From Apteryx mantelli (lineage: Eukaryota > Chordata > Aves > Apterygiformes > Apterygidae), in NCBI RefSeq assembly GCF_036417845.1, contig NC_089984.1, positions 5,828,001-5,892,000 of the forward strand: a DNA stretch of 64,000 bases. The letters are read 5' to 3'. The notes beneath the pieces are model-generated. The model made no database searches. It was given only the letters and a program-made list of their open reading frames with translations, and had not been told where the DNA came from. A program made the translations under genes and the position numbers. Shown here piece after piece: positions 1 through 12,500 of this stretch (position 1 is its first letter; every line of letters starts with the position of its first letter).

Positions 1-335
1 TAACTGAACAACTATGCTGAGTGTAGATTTATGTATGGTATTGAATGAGGGTTTTTTTTTCTTCAGCAACAAAATTAGTTATTTTTTGATAGGACTTAGC
101 TATGTAAGTACTTACCTGTGTAAAGTACTGCTTGTTGCACCATTACAGAGTAATATTCATTTGCTTAAAGCACTGATTTCTCAAACTTAAAGCACCTCTT
201 TAGCCAGTAACATAAAAGTAAGATAGGGAAAGTGAATTGTTCCTGTATCTTGTTCTCAAGACATTTAATATTTCTTAGAGATATTAATGTTATATGGACA
301 TCTTCTGATTTTCTCTTGCTGTATTGTGCTTTCAG
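1..335 (+). other. P4HA1 intron (right end only)
   Basis: AT-rich sequence ending in a pyrimidine stretch and cag before the first visible exon. I see no exon or regulatory site in it. Confidence 0.85.
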
Positions 336-512
336 ACTCCACGGAGGCAAAAAAGACTCTTCTGCCGCTACTACGATGGAAACAGAAATCCCAGGTACAT
401 TCTGGGTCCTGTCAAACAGGAAGACGAGTGGGACAAACCTCGAATCGTTCGTTTCCTTGATATCATCTCCGATGAAGAGATCGAAACTGTGAAGGAACTA
501 GCAAAGCCTAGG
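336..512 (+). CDS. P4HA1: P4HA1 exon (linker before catalytic domain)
   Basis: An acceptor ending ttcag precedes 336 and a donor gtaaat starts at 513. The exon is 177 nt, phase 0 to 0, 59 codons. It starts TPRRQKRLFCRYYDG and ends ELAKPR, which matches the region before the 2OG-Fe(II) dioxygenase fold in P4HA1. It is the first exon visible; DNA to its left is intron. Confidence 0.96.
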
Positions 513-3500
513 GTAAATGCCTTACACTTCTTTGCCTTTTGGAATCCTAAATTCTGTTCGTAGTGGGGTGTGTGTGTGTGTGATTCTGTGTCCTCTTGAA
601 CGCAGAGGTGCGTGCAGTTGGGTGCGTGCGGTGTGCTTTCTTGCCTCATAACTCTTGGTGACACACTGTTTAAAGGGGACAGGGGGGAGGCTGGAAATTC
701 TGTGTAATTAAGAGAGCCAGGTAACAGCAGTCCAGGACTGTCAGACTTTTCTAGAAGACACGATTTCAGCGTGCCCTGTTTCAGATAAGGAGGAGAACGC
801 TCCACGACAGAAAATGTGCTGCAGCTAGGTTGCCTCAAAATACACCTGTCACCTGGGTATCGTGGATGTTTTTGTTTTCTTAATTCTATATTTGCCAAAG
901 TTGTGACATGGAAAAGAGTGCCTTTTAGGGAAAGGCAGCCGTTCCTCTGGTCTTGGATGTCACCTTATTCTAATGTACTGAATAAACAATAACAAATAGT
1001 AGTATTCTCCCTTCTGTATAAAATTGACTTTGTCTCCCAGGTTTTGCATATGTCTTTTGGTTTGAAGTTACCTGGGGGTGAAAGAGCTTTAACAAGGCAG
1101 TACTTAATTGGAGGCACTCAGCTGCTTATTCACAATTTCAGTTTATCAAATCCTGTTTGAGAAACCAGATCCCAAGGTTCTTGTTTCTAAATTAAAAATA
1201 ATACAGCTCAACTGTCAGAATGTAACAGGAGGAAGAAGAAGGTCCAAGAAGAAGAAAAAAAACAACCAACCCTGACTGGCTTGCCTTCTGTATCCATATG
1301 GTTTGACTGTGCAGCTCCAAATGTGCATTTAAGATACAGTCAAGTTGATTTATTTTTGTATCAGTTGCCAGTTGCTTTTAAAATAAGATTTAAACTTGTC
1401 TAAATCATTTTCCTGCCTTTTCCTTTGTTTTTTAGCCTAAATGGTGCTTGGTCCAGAGAAAGCTGAGCAGATGTAGGTTAGATGAATAAGCACATTAAAT
1501 ATAGGACAAACTGTTAGCTAGGTCTGTTATGAATTAAAGCAGATGTGGGTTATACGTGGGCACATCAGTCATGAGGCTATCCTTGGTCACAGCCCCGATA
1601 CTGGGTAGACAGAAGTGAGTTGTAAAGCTCGGTAAAGGCTGATGCATTGTATTTGTGAAGTAACATTTTGAACTGTAAACAAGAAAGTACAAACAATTCT
1701 TTTTGTCTACCCCCAAAACATCTCTTCCTGCTCTCCTGTCAGGCAGCCTTGCTGCAGAGCTGCGAGGCAGAGCCCCGGTTGTTTGGTGATTAAACCTCTT
1801 TGCTGCTGCAGAAAAGCCCTGGCATTATGTCTCTGGAATATGACTAAATAATTTCCTTATGGAATAGAAATAAACCTCATCACTGAAAATAGAAAAACCG
1901 CGTGGATCTCTGAACATGTGGCAGATTGAAACTTCTAACCTTGCTGAGATAATTGTTTTCCTACAAAATGTTTGACTTGTGGTAAAGCCTTGCAGATAGA
2001 CAGTTTGTTAATGTAGAAGCATCCTTACAGTGTTAGCGTTCCACATGTTTCCTACGGCCGAGGTCTTGCACGGCTTGGTAACCGATGTAGCAGGAAGATT
2101 GTGGATTTTTGAGACAGAAAGGTTGTCTCCCTCCTTCTGGATGCCAGGGATATTACTGTCCCTGCCTCTTGGAAGGCACAGGCATAAGCTGTCAGGATGA
2201 GAGTGTATTACTCAGCTTTGGGAGTCTCTCTGGAGTAACAATTTGTGCTTCTGCTCGGGATGAGAGGAGAGGCTGCATATTAAGAGTCCCTCACACCTGG
2301 TTTTGTTAGCAGGGATGGAGAAGCTTTGATTTATTTATTTATTAACAATAGAAAAATATTTCTTTTAATTATTATGGGACTTGGTATGCCTTTTTGTACC
2401 TAGAACCAACCAAAATGTGGAACTTTTTTCTAAAAACTGGGCTCTGAAGCTGAAGCTTTCCAGTCATGATTGATGGAGAGTGTCTGATAGCACACGAACA
2501 AAGTTCTGTAGCACATGTAAGGTACTGAATCAGAATATTAACTTAAATGGGGTGGTGCCACCTAACTGTAGAATGATAGAGGGAAAGGCAAGGCCTTGAG
2601 GCAAGAGTCCTCACTCTGTGCGAGTAAGGACTGCAAGGTAAATGTGTCCGTAGCCTAAACAGTCATTAGTCTTTGTTAGCAGTCAGTCGTAGAGGAGTTC
2701 ACTTCAGTGCTGCTCTGGATAAGGAAACAGTCGCTCAGGTAGGGATTTAATCATATTCCCTTTACACAAGATCAGTGATTTGGTTTAACCGTAAAGCTTA
2801 TCTTACTTGTGCAGGACAGTGTTAACAAAGGACCAATTGTACACGTGTCGTACTGCACAGCTGCCAGCTGCTGTTCAGATATGAAGGAAACGAAAATTTC
2901 TAGTTTATTTTATTCAGACAGCTGTTCCTCTTGCTCCAGAAATGGAAACATCATTTCCTGGAAAACTCGCTTTTTCTCTAAGATGCGGTTAAAACTTCTC
3001 TTTTAGTGAAATTGGAGACTTCCCCTTCCTACCCATCACTGCTTCTGATTTTTTTTTTCCCCTCCTTAAAAGAGACACCACCACGGCAGGTGACTGGGTG
3101 GCTTGCGTGGCAGCTTGTGTGGCGTTTCCGTAGGCTTCTGAATGGTCGGATTGCTGTGATGCAGTATGTGCTTTGTAATGCAACTATTCTGATGGTTCGC
3201 TTCACAGCTGAGGCGAGCCACCATTTCAAACCCCATAACAGGAGCCTTGGAGACGGCACATTACAGAATTAGCAAAAGGTAAGAGAGCTCTATGCCAGAC
3301 GTTTGGGGCCTGTAATGAGTGTGTAGAGTCTGCTCATTATGGGGAAAGAGGTGGTCTAAAAAGACAGCTTTGGCTTTGTAGTCCACCACTTTATTATATG
3401 CAGATATTGTAACAGGCTGTTACTGCTGAGTTTCTCAGTCTTTTCCTTCAGCTGGAAGTTCTGGAGTTGTGTTTTGATCATTTAAAAAAAAATAATAGGT

Positions 3501-6500
3501 CACCTTCTTGGTGTGTGTTCTCAGTTAATAACCTGTACAAGAAGCAGCTCTCTTAAATACATTTGATGTACAAAGCACACGAAGGTACAAAACCTTCAGC
3601 AGAACCCACCTTTTTAAAATTCCCTTTCCCTTGCTATTATCGTCAATTAAAACTTGTCCTCCTTTTCCTTGCAAAATCGAGCAGACCCATATAAAGTGCC
3701 TTTACACGTGTATGAGATGCCTCAAGTCGTTATCCTGCGTGACAGCTGGATTGGCATGCAAAACACACGTTCATTAGTCGCACAGAATTTCGTGGTCCAA
3801 GATATCCCTTACTCCTGTCTGGGCTTTTGCCTCCTGCTGACGCAAATTTGGCAGAAAGCAAGCTTCTTTTTTAACTGGGCTCCTGGTTCTTTCCAGTTTG
3901 CCTATAAAGTACTGCAAATCTTGAATTTAGCAACTGTTTTCCAAAATTTGCCTCAAGAGGAAGTCTGGCTAGCTTGAAAAGAAACCTTCCCGCCCTCCCT
4001 CCCGGTTTTAGTAGTGATGATTAGAGTTTGGGTAAGCCAAAATTCTCAAAAAAGTTGAACTTCTGCATGAAGAGGAATTGTCTGTGAAACTCAGCATCAT
4101 AAACTATTTGCAGAAAGTCTCTAGTTTAAAAAAACCAAAAAACAAATACAGGAAAAAAGTGAAAGGACAATCTAACCAAAATTTTCCAACCAATTTGTTT
4201 TGATTTGGAAATGGCAGCTACAGCTTCTGTTGCCCTCCTAATATTGCTAATTTAAGAGCATTGCATACCATCCAGACCAATCGGAACCCTTTCAAACACC
4301 TGTGGCTTGGCAAAAAGCAGCCGACGAGGTGGGTAAGCCCTTGTCCTTTCTCTTTTTGTAGCTGAGCCGTGCTACTGTGCATGACCCTGAGACTGGGAAA
4401 CTGACCACAGCACATTACAGAGTCTCTAAGAGGTAAGGGAGCGTCTCCGAACGTACGCCCAGTCCGAGGAGGTCTGTTCTGTGACTGCGCTGCTTCATCG
4501 CTAGGCCTGGGGCAGATAAGGACTTTGCACAGCTGGTATAGTCTTTCTCTTTAGAAGAAAGAGAATGGCCTAAAGCAGAATGAACTGTCACAATAAAGCA
4601 AGTGGTCTGCTGAAACGTAAACTATTTTTAAATGTTAGTGGTAGCTAAAACTGAAGTTTCCACTTTTGCTCGTCGTGGCCTGTATAATGCAACTAATGTA
4701 CTAAAAACGTTGTCGAAATGAAGGGTTCTGCTTACACTAACAATGGGAGAAGGCTGTGTGTCGCTCATCTACACCACTAATCTTCAATATTGATACATAC
4801 TGTACTGAGAACTAGGCACCGATGAGCTGCTATAAATCATAGGTATAGTGCAATTTAATGCTAGCTGGTAACTTTAATAATGCTAAACGATTGAAAGTAG
4901 TTGCTGCTTTAACAGAAAACATAGTGTTCATTTGTATTCTTTGAACAAAAAAGAAATTAGAAAGACTTAATAGCTTAAGCAGAAATGTGTTTTATTTATT
5001 TCTTTACAAAGATACAGTGCTTCCAAATACTCACCACAAAAAAGTTGATTGATCCAGGGATGATTATAACTGGTATGGAAACTACCAAATGTTACAGCTG
5101 AAATCTGATCTTTAAAACCAGGCTTGTTACAAGTAGTGGCAAGTTAAAAACTTTCTATTTTTATTTAGACCCACACTCACACCCACCCCTCCACATAGCA
5201 TTTTTCGCAACATGTACTTCCACTCTTCGAAGTGCATGCAAATATTTGGAGTCTTTTCACAATTGTTGGAAGTGAGCGCCTACATACTTGTTTCTTAAAA
5301 CTACCTTCACGGGGCCTGTCCAGAGTGACTTTAGGAACATACGGCTTCTTATTTGACATGCATTAGATTTAATTGTTTTTTAATTTTTCTTTGCAAGTCC
5401 TTTTGTGTTCTGTCCTGGTCATCTGTGCCTGTGCATTTTACAGAAAGCATTTGTTCAGTTTCATGATTTGTCTTCTGTGACGCAACCGGTTTGGGGCATT
5501 TATAGAAGTCGCCTGTTAATCCATCTGGAGACCCAGTCGCAGTTTCTGTTAACGCGATGTGCTGTCTGGCAGTAGCAGGTTGCGAGGGTGACTGGATGAC
5601 TACCTGAAAGCGACTGAGAGGTGTAACTGGCCCCTGGGTAAACAGATGACCCCCACTGAGAGGACTTTTTACTTAAGGTTTTGCTTTTTCTTTAGTGGGA
5701 AGTCTTATGCCTTGGAAATGTTGTACCAATGAGGCTGTGTCATGCAATGATACAGACAGAATCATCCAAAAGACCAATAAATTTCAGCTATTTGGCAATG
5801 TTATATACCAGTTTCAGCTTATATAAGGAAATAGTAATTTCGCTTTTAATAATCACATATATGAACACCCTGTCAATATGGGGGTTCTAGGTGTTTCAGC
5901 GAATACCAAGCATATTATTGCTGTTATCTTACATATTAAAGACTGTATTTTGTGTTTTTGAAGGGAATTGGATTATTTGCTGCTCTGCATACATTGCAAA
6001 TGCCATAGTCGGATAAAGTTTTAGACACTACTCATTTACCAGCTGTTTCCCTCATGAGCCTGTGTCTGCCTGGGCCCAGTGCAGCTAGATCTGTTTGCCA
6101 TTACCACTGGCTTCCTGAGAGACCCGACAAAATAACTATTTCTCCGAGGGATGTAATCTCACTTTAGACCCAGCTGTGGGCTCTACCTGGCCTAGGAACT
6201 GTGCAATCAAGTACAAGAGCACTTGCGGTATGTGAAGTGCTGCTCGGTGTGCTGCAAACCTGGAATAAAGCCTAGCGACTGGTACCTTGTGAATAAGAGC
6301 CTTAAAACTATTTAAACTTGCAAGGTTTGGTGCTCAAAAAGGTGTCAGTCTGGGACTCCTTCCAGCGCACATAAGTAACTCAGAATGAAATCAGATTGTA
6401 TTGGGCTGAGTGTTTAAATTCCTTATCTTGTTGGAAACTAGAATTGGGACTGCAAAGAGAAGTACAAGTAAATGGGTGTAAGAAATTGCTAAGAAGTTAG

Positions 6501-9500
6501 TTAGTGAAGAGAACTTTTTTGAGTAAAGGGATTGCCACAGGGGTGGAAGGAGGGAAATCTTCCTTTCTCCTGCCTCCCCTCTCCTTTGTGTTCCTCCACA
6601 TGCTAATTGTTTAGGCGGTATATACTTTGGGAGACTCTGACAGCTAAAATTGTGATGGGAAATAAACCTCACCCCCAAGAAAAACCCCAAACCCCAGGCG
6701 AGATGCTTTAGAAAAATCATGTTATTCATGCGAGGTCACTGGAACTTCTCTGGCAGAATCACTGGTAGCAGTGTCCTCCTGTTGGGGCTGTTGGAGCTGG
6801 TTTGGATTCCGGATGAATCATTGCTCCTGAAAACCAAAAAATGCTTTATTTTTTTAATAGATTACTGCTTCCCCCCTTCAAACATTCTTTCCTAGCAAAT
6901 GCCCATCTAAATTACAGCATTCCTCTCTTTGAGAGGACTACTGTTCGCTGTGCAGTACGTGGCAGACTGTATAAAAGGGGGCACCGTGCCAGCAGTATGA
7001 GAAGCACCATCAAGCCATGCTGTGTGCAGTACCAGAATAAACTCAGCCAGTCTGACACTGCACTGCTTTTAAAGCAGCTGTTCCTCCTCCCCCGCCTTTT
7101 TCCTCCCTTTTCTCCAAAAGCCAGCTGAAGCTCATAGCATATGATGTTAAAGTTTCCACCAGGAATACCAGCCTGTGTTTTCATTCAATCAATCACTGTT
7201 GCCTCTCTACTAATACTTTTACATACTAAATATATTTTAGAAAGTTTTAAACATGCAGGACTATTTCATGTGACCAATAGCCGTGGTTACAAAAGCCATG
7301 CTGAAATAGTCTGGTGCGGTGCTGTTGTAGCTGTGACTAAAAGGACAGGAGGTAGGTAATGCCTGTTACTAGACCAGCGCAGTACAGTTAGAGCAGTAGA
7401 CAAGCTTTTGGGCACATGAGCCCATATATGTCATGTGTCTCTAGACAGTTGTCTGTTTTTTCCAAATAATATACTGGTTAGTCTAAAATTATTTCTACAT
7501 ACAAATATTTGTTTATGAAATCTTATGCTATTAAAATCTCTAGTGGGATATCTGATAGAGAATTTTAAAGGGGGAGTTGATGCTTTAAAAAAAGAAGCTA
7601 GCTGTTTGTACTGAACATAAAATTAAAAGCTTACTGCCAGATATTGGTGTGAGGAGGAAGAAAAGAAACCCCATGGTGTGTATTCAGCACTTCAGTTCTT
7701 TCAGTTTCTATAAAATATTAGCTTAGTTCATGGATGTCTTTTGGTGCTTTGTAGTCTTTTGCAATTTTGGCTGCTGATGTGGCAGGTTTTAAAGAAATGT
7801 CAAATCCTCCATTAAGCAAAGTCATTGTGGTTGCACCTTAAATTGAGATGCTTATGGCTTCCCCATGAAATAAGTTTGTCCCTTTTTTTGTTAATAAGAA
7901 GTTTTCTGGTGATGGTGGAGTCATGGGTGCCAGCTAGTCAAAAATACAACAGAATGCTTTTCATCCAAGTGAGCAACTTAACAAACTTATGTTGAAGAGT
8001 AGAGCTTGTGTGCATTTAATGTGAATTGCTCTGAACCTTGGACTATGCCTACATTAAAAAAACAAGCTATTAATCCTGTATCACATGTGCCACTGGTGAG
8101 GGAGAAAGTGGCTTTTTGTTGCTTGCTGATTTGTTTTAAGCCTTTCCAGAAGACTGGACAGCAGTAGCTAGAGCATGCACGTTGAAGGCTTGCTGGGCTC
8201 GCCTGATGGCTGTGTTGGGCTTTTCTTGGGTATTAAGAAGCGTGAGGTTAGGCCTGCTTGCGAGCATTGCCTGTTGAATGTGGCTGCGAGCACCTGGGCT
8301 GCATAGCTGCTTTTCATTTGGAAGCGCTTCATAGAAACAGCTGCCTTGCTTTCTCCTACTGTCTTAAGTCTAGGAGGGTTGCACTGTAACATCTTCTTAT
8401 ACTAACAGTGTTTAGAAGTGGATAGAGTTTTATACGTGTTTGCACAAGTCTGTTTTGAGATTTTATTTCTTCTATGTATAGTATATGTTGTTTCATTAAA
8501 AAAAAAAAAAAATCCATGCTCATAGAGATTCTGTAACCTGTGTCAGTGCCTTGTGTCAAGTGTCATGCTACTGTTCCTCCCATGCAAAGCATTCTGGTGT
8601 TTTTTTTTCTTTTTTTTAATAAGAATCATGTAAAAAGTAAACAAAAAATGGAATTTAGTATAGATGTGAAGCTTCATTTGAGTAGCAATACCATGATATA
8701 CTTGCCGGCTAGGCTCTGAGCCCAGGTATGGTTGTGGAACAGTCGTGTAAAAGCACCAGGAGCTGCTGGGGAGTCCAGAGGCCAGGTCAGATGCTAGAGA
8801 AAAGGCAGAACTAGCACTCTCCATCTTTCTGCAGAAAGGGAAGAATGGGCCAAACTCATTATTATCATCATGAATAGTAAGAGGAATTGCCAAGTTAAAC
8901 AGAGAAGAGGACCGGGTAGGTAGTGAGCGTGCACGCAGCAAGAACAGAGGACCAGGTAAGATAAAGGTGCATTGGGCTAGAACCAGAAGAGTAAAGCAGT
9001 TGGGGGGGGGGGGGAGAGAGAAGAGGAAAAGAAAAAAGAAAAAAACATCCTGTGAGCAGAAGAGTGTTTCTTTTTAAAAAAAAAAACCAAACAAGCAAAC
9101 AGCCAGATGGATAGGTGGGATTGCTATTTCTCTTATAAAGAGATGAAATGCATGTGTATTTCCATGTAACTGGTTCATGGCTGGTAAGGGTCCGGTGGGG
9201 ATGCACAAAGCTGCAGTCACAGTAAGCAGGTGCTCTTTTCTGCCAAACAGCAATAGGCAGGGTATGTCTGTGGCTGCTTTTGGATGACATAGCTGCTTTT
9301 CATTCAGCCGGCTTTCAGGAATGAGCAACTATTTAGAGTATAAACTGCTAAACTGGGTCAGGAGACAGTCTGGGTGAAGGTAGTGGTTCTTGTGTAGTAC
9401 TGCTTAGTAGTTGTTTTATTCCTTTCTCTGCTGACTCATTTGCAAAGTGTTTTAAATGCAGCATTTCCAGCTGAAGTTTCCTAATTTATAAATAGGAGGC

Positions 9501-12500
9501 AGTCATTTTGAAGACGGTTTTTGAATTGCAAGGCTGATGTGTAAAGGGAGGAGTAAATATATACATATGTATTTTAATCACTGTGTACTCAAAACATGTG
9601 CTAAATACCAAATTCTTAGAATAGGCTGTTTTGGAACAGCTTGTTCAACAGGGTACGTGGTGAAGGGTTTTGTGCCTTATTTAATTGTTTCCTTAATGGT
9701 TTTTAGTACTGCCAGACAGGTAAGTAATGTGAAATGACAGATCACAGAGCACTCGCTTATCTGTGAGTTGGTGAGGCAGGAGAGTTGAGTTACAATTACA
9801 CAGACTCTGTGCACACTGGAGTAGGTCACCTGGTCCTCTCCGAAGTGCTGCATCCAGGTGTATCAACTGTGTGGTCTAAATTAGCTGTTTGGCATGGATA
9901 AGAGCAAAACCATGATCTGCCTGCTTTAGAAAATAGCTTGAACCAAATGTCACCATTTGGAAGGGTGTTTGCTTAACTTAAGTATGGGTTTCTCAGTCAT
10001 TTGATAGTTCCCAGTATGGAAAGTAAGGCCCTTCATTTTGAGGCTTTCTTAAGCTGGTGTTGTAAGTGTTCTCTAGAAAACGCAGCTTATTAAATGCAGC
10101 TCTCAGTAATGCCCCTGAAAATATTTCTGACCTACCATTTTTCTTCTAAAATCTGAGAAAAATCTCAAATAAGAAGCAATTCTGAATGATGCATTTGTAC
10201 TGGTAGCTTATTGTCTACTATTACATATTAATTTTTATTTTTTTTTACAACTTAGTGCTTGGTTGTCTGGATATGAAAGCCCCGTGGTATCTCGCATTAA
10301 CACAAGGATACAGGACCTAACAGGACTTGATGTCTCCACAGCCGAGGAACTACAGGTAAACCGTTAAAACAAGCATGACTGTCAGCAGCCCTTTCATTCT
10401 GGATGACTTTGTGTGCAGCGTGGTACACACCCAGGTAGAGCTTGGGAGGTGGCCACAAAAGCTGATTTGATCCAGGGCGAGCTAATAATTTGATAACTGG
10501 CTTGATTCAAGCTTGTGGGAAGAATGGGTGTGTTTTTACAGGGTGGTAGAAACAAAGTGGTCTTGCAGAGCAAGTACTTGCTTAGCAGTACTGAGGTGTG
10601 AAATGGCTTTCTCTTGCTGGAGGGATGCTTACTATAAAGTGAATACAAATTAGTATAATTTTTATTATACTAATAAAATCCAGTTTTGTTACTGCAAGGT
10701 TAAACTTTGCTTCTGTGGTAATAGTGAAGAGTTTACCTGGACTCATATTTGAGGAAATGGGGGAAGAATGGTTGTTCTGATTTCCCATTGCCTCTGTGGT
10801 CCTAGAAGGCCAACAGTGTGTCCAGAATCTTTGCAATATGGAAAGATTGACTGTACGTGTAACTAACTCAAATAAGCTTTATTTTAAAAGTACTTTTATT
10901 TATATACTTGGGGCTCTTAAGTGAACAGCTAGAATGCTGCTTTGCTGATTTTGAGCAAGTGTTAATGTATAGAAAGCAGCACTGTAGTTCCATGAAAGCT
11001 GCTGCTCCATGAAGATTCCTCATGATAAGGTGCCCAAGCATCTGGCTGAAAATTGAGATTATGAATGCACAGAGGAGAAGAAAAAGTCCACTGGCAAAAA
11101 AGGAGAGTGGGTCTTGATAGACATCAAGATCAAAAAGTGACTTAAAATTGAATGGAGAATGTAAAAGTGCCATGACCCATTTTGAAGAGAAATAGCCTTT
11201 AAAGTTTTTATAGAAAAGTTTTATTTTTGGACCCTGGGGGAAGCAGGGTGGGAATGTGCTGGTATAAAACCAAGTGAGCCATTACAAGCAGGAACACTCA
11301 AAAGGTTCATGCATTATAGGCAGGCTGGTGCGGAGAGGGGTGTGCGCCCTCCTGGGGAAACTACCGATGGTCTCACTGATCTGTATCTGTTGTGGCAGCT
11401 GTAGGATGGTTGTTGGACAGAGAAGGGCTGGGAGCAGGGTCGGAGCAGGTTACAGCAACAGCAGTGGCTGCTCTGAGTACTAGAGTCCTTACCTGGAGTG
11501 AGACACACTCAGAGCGGTGGGGAAAATACAGCTTGCAGTACGGGTCTTGGATGTGCTGCCTCTCCTGTAGCCAGGGATCTCGGGTCTCCTTGGAGCCTGT
11601 GGCTGTCAGGAGTCTTGAAAGGTGCCAGTCAGCTTCAAAGAGCTGGAAGTCCTTAGGAAGACAAGTGGCATTTTGAGCAGGCGCTCAGAAATGGGAGAGT
11701 GGCTTTACCGTTCAGCGGGGCAGGAGAGCTTTCAGCAAAGCTGACCTGCAGGGTCAGGGAAGTTTAAGCTGCAGCTGGGAGCTGGAGCGTGGTTGAGGGA
11801 GCTGGAGAGGGACTGAGTCCCCAAAGCTCAGAGTCATGTTCTGGCTCTAAACTGATGAAGAATCTCAATGAAATCAAAGCTATCTGTGAATAAACCCAGT
11901 AGGGCTTTGCTGCATACCGTACAGTTTAGTTGACAGGGGCTTGTAATTTCCTATGAACTTCATCTATCCAGAGGTTATAGATGATATGTGTCAAATTCTT
12001 GCCCCTTCTTGTCTAGACAAAATACTGCTTTACTAGATGTTTGTGCTTCTTCTTTCACCGTAGGTAGCCAACTACGGCGTAGGAGGCCAGTATGAGCCTC
12101 ATTTTGATTTTGGAAGGGTAAGTCCTATTTTCTGTCTCCATCTCCTTCTTCTTCACAAGCACTGTGTTTCTCTTTTTCAGGTGGCAAATTATGGAGTGGG
12201 AGGACAGTATGAACCCCACTTTGACTTTGCACGGGCAAGTAAAGAAATGGAGGAGAGATAGTAATCTGGTGAAGCCTAGGCCTCTTGGCTGTGGCACCAT
12301 TTTTATTCTTTAATGTGTATTACACTTCACAGTCCTTCAACTTTCTAATCTGTGTTAGTGGAGAAAGCCCTCTAAACCACCAGCTGAACTGATAAACAAT
12401 ACAGGCATTATGGAGCAAAATGGTTTTTCTTCAGAAACATAATTTAAAAAGAGTTATTTCTAAGGAGATGACTGATTCTTCTCAACAGAGCAAAGGCCAT

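Noticed and set aside
12064-12234. The HxD exon pair as an assembly duplication
   Set aside because: The copies differ at 13 of 54 bases, nearly all silent, and have different intronic flanks, so they are genuine old duplicates.
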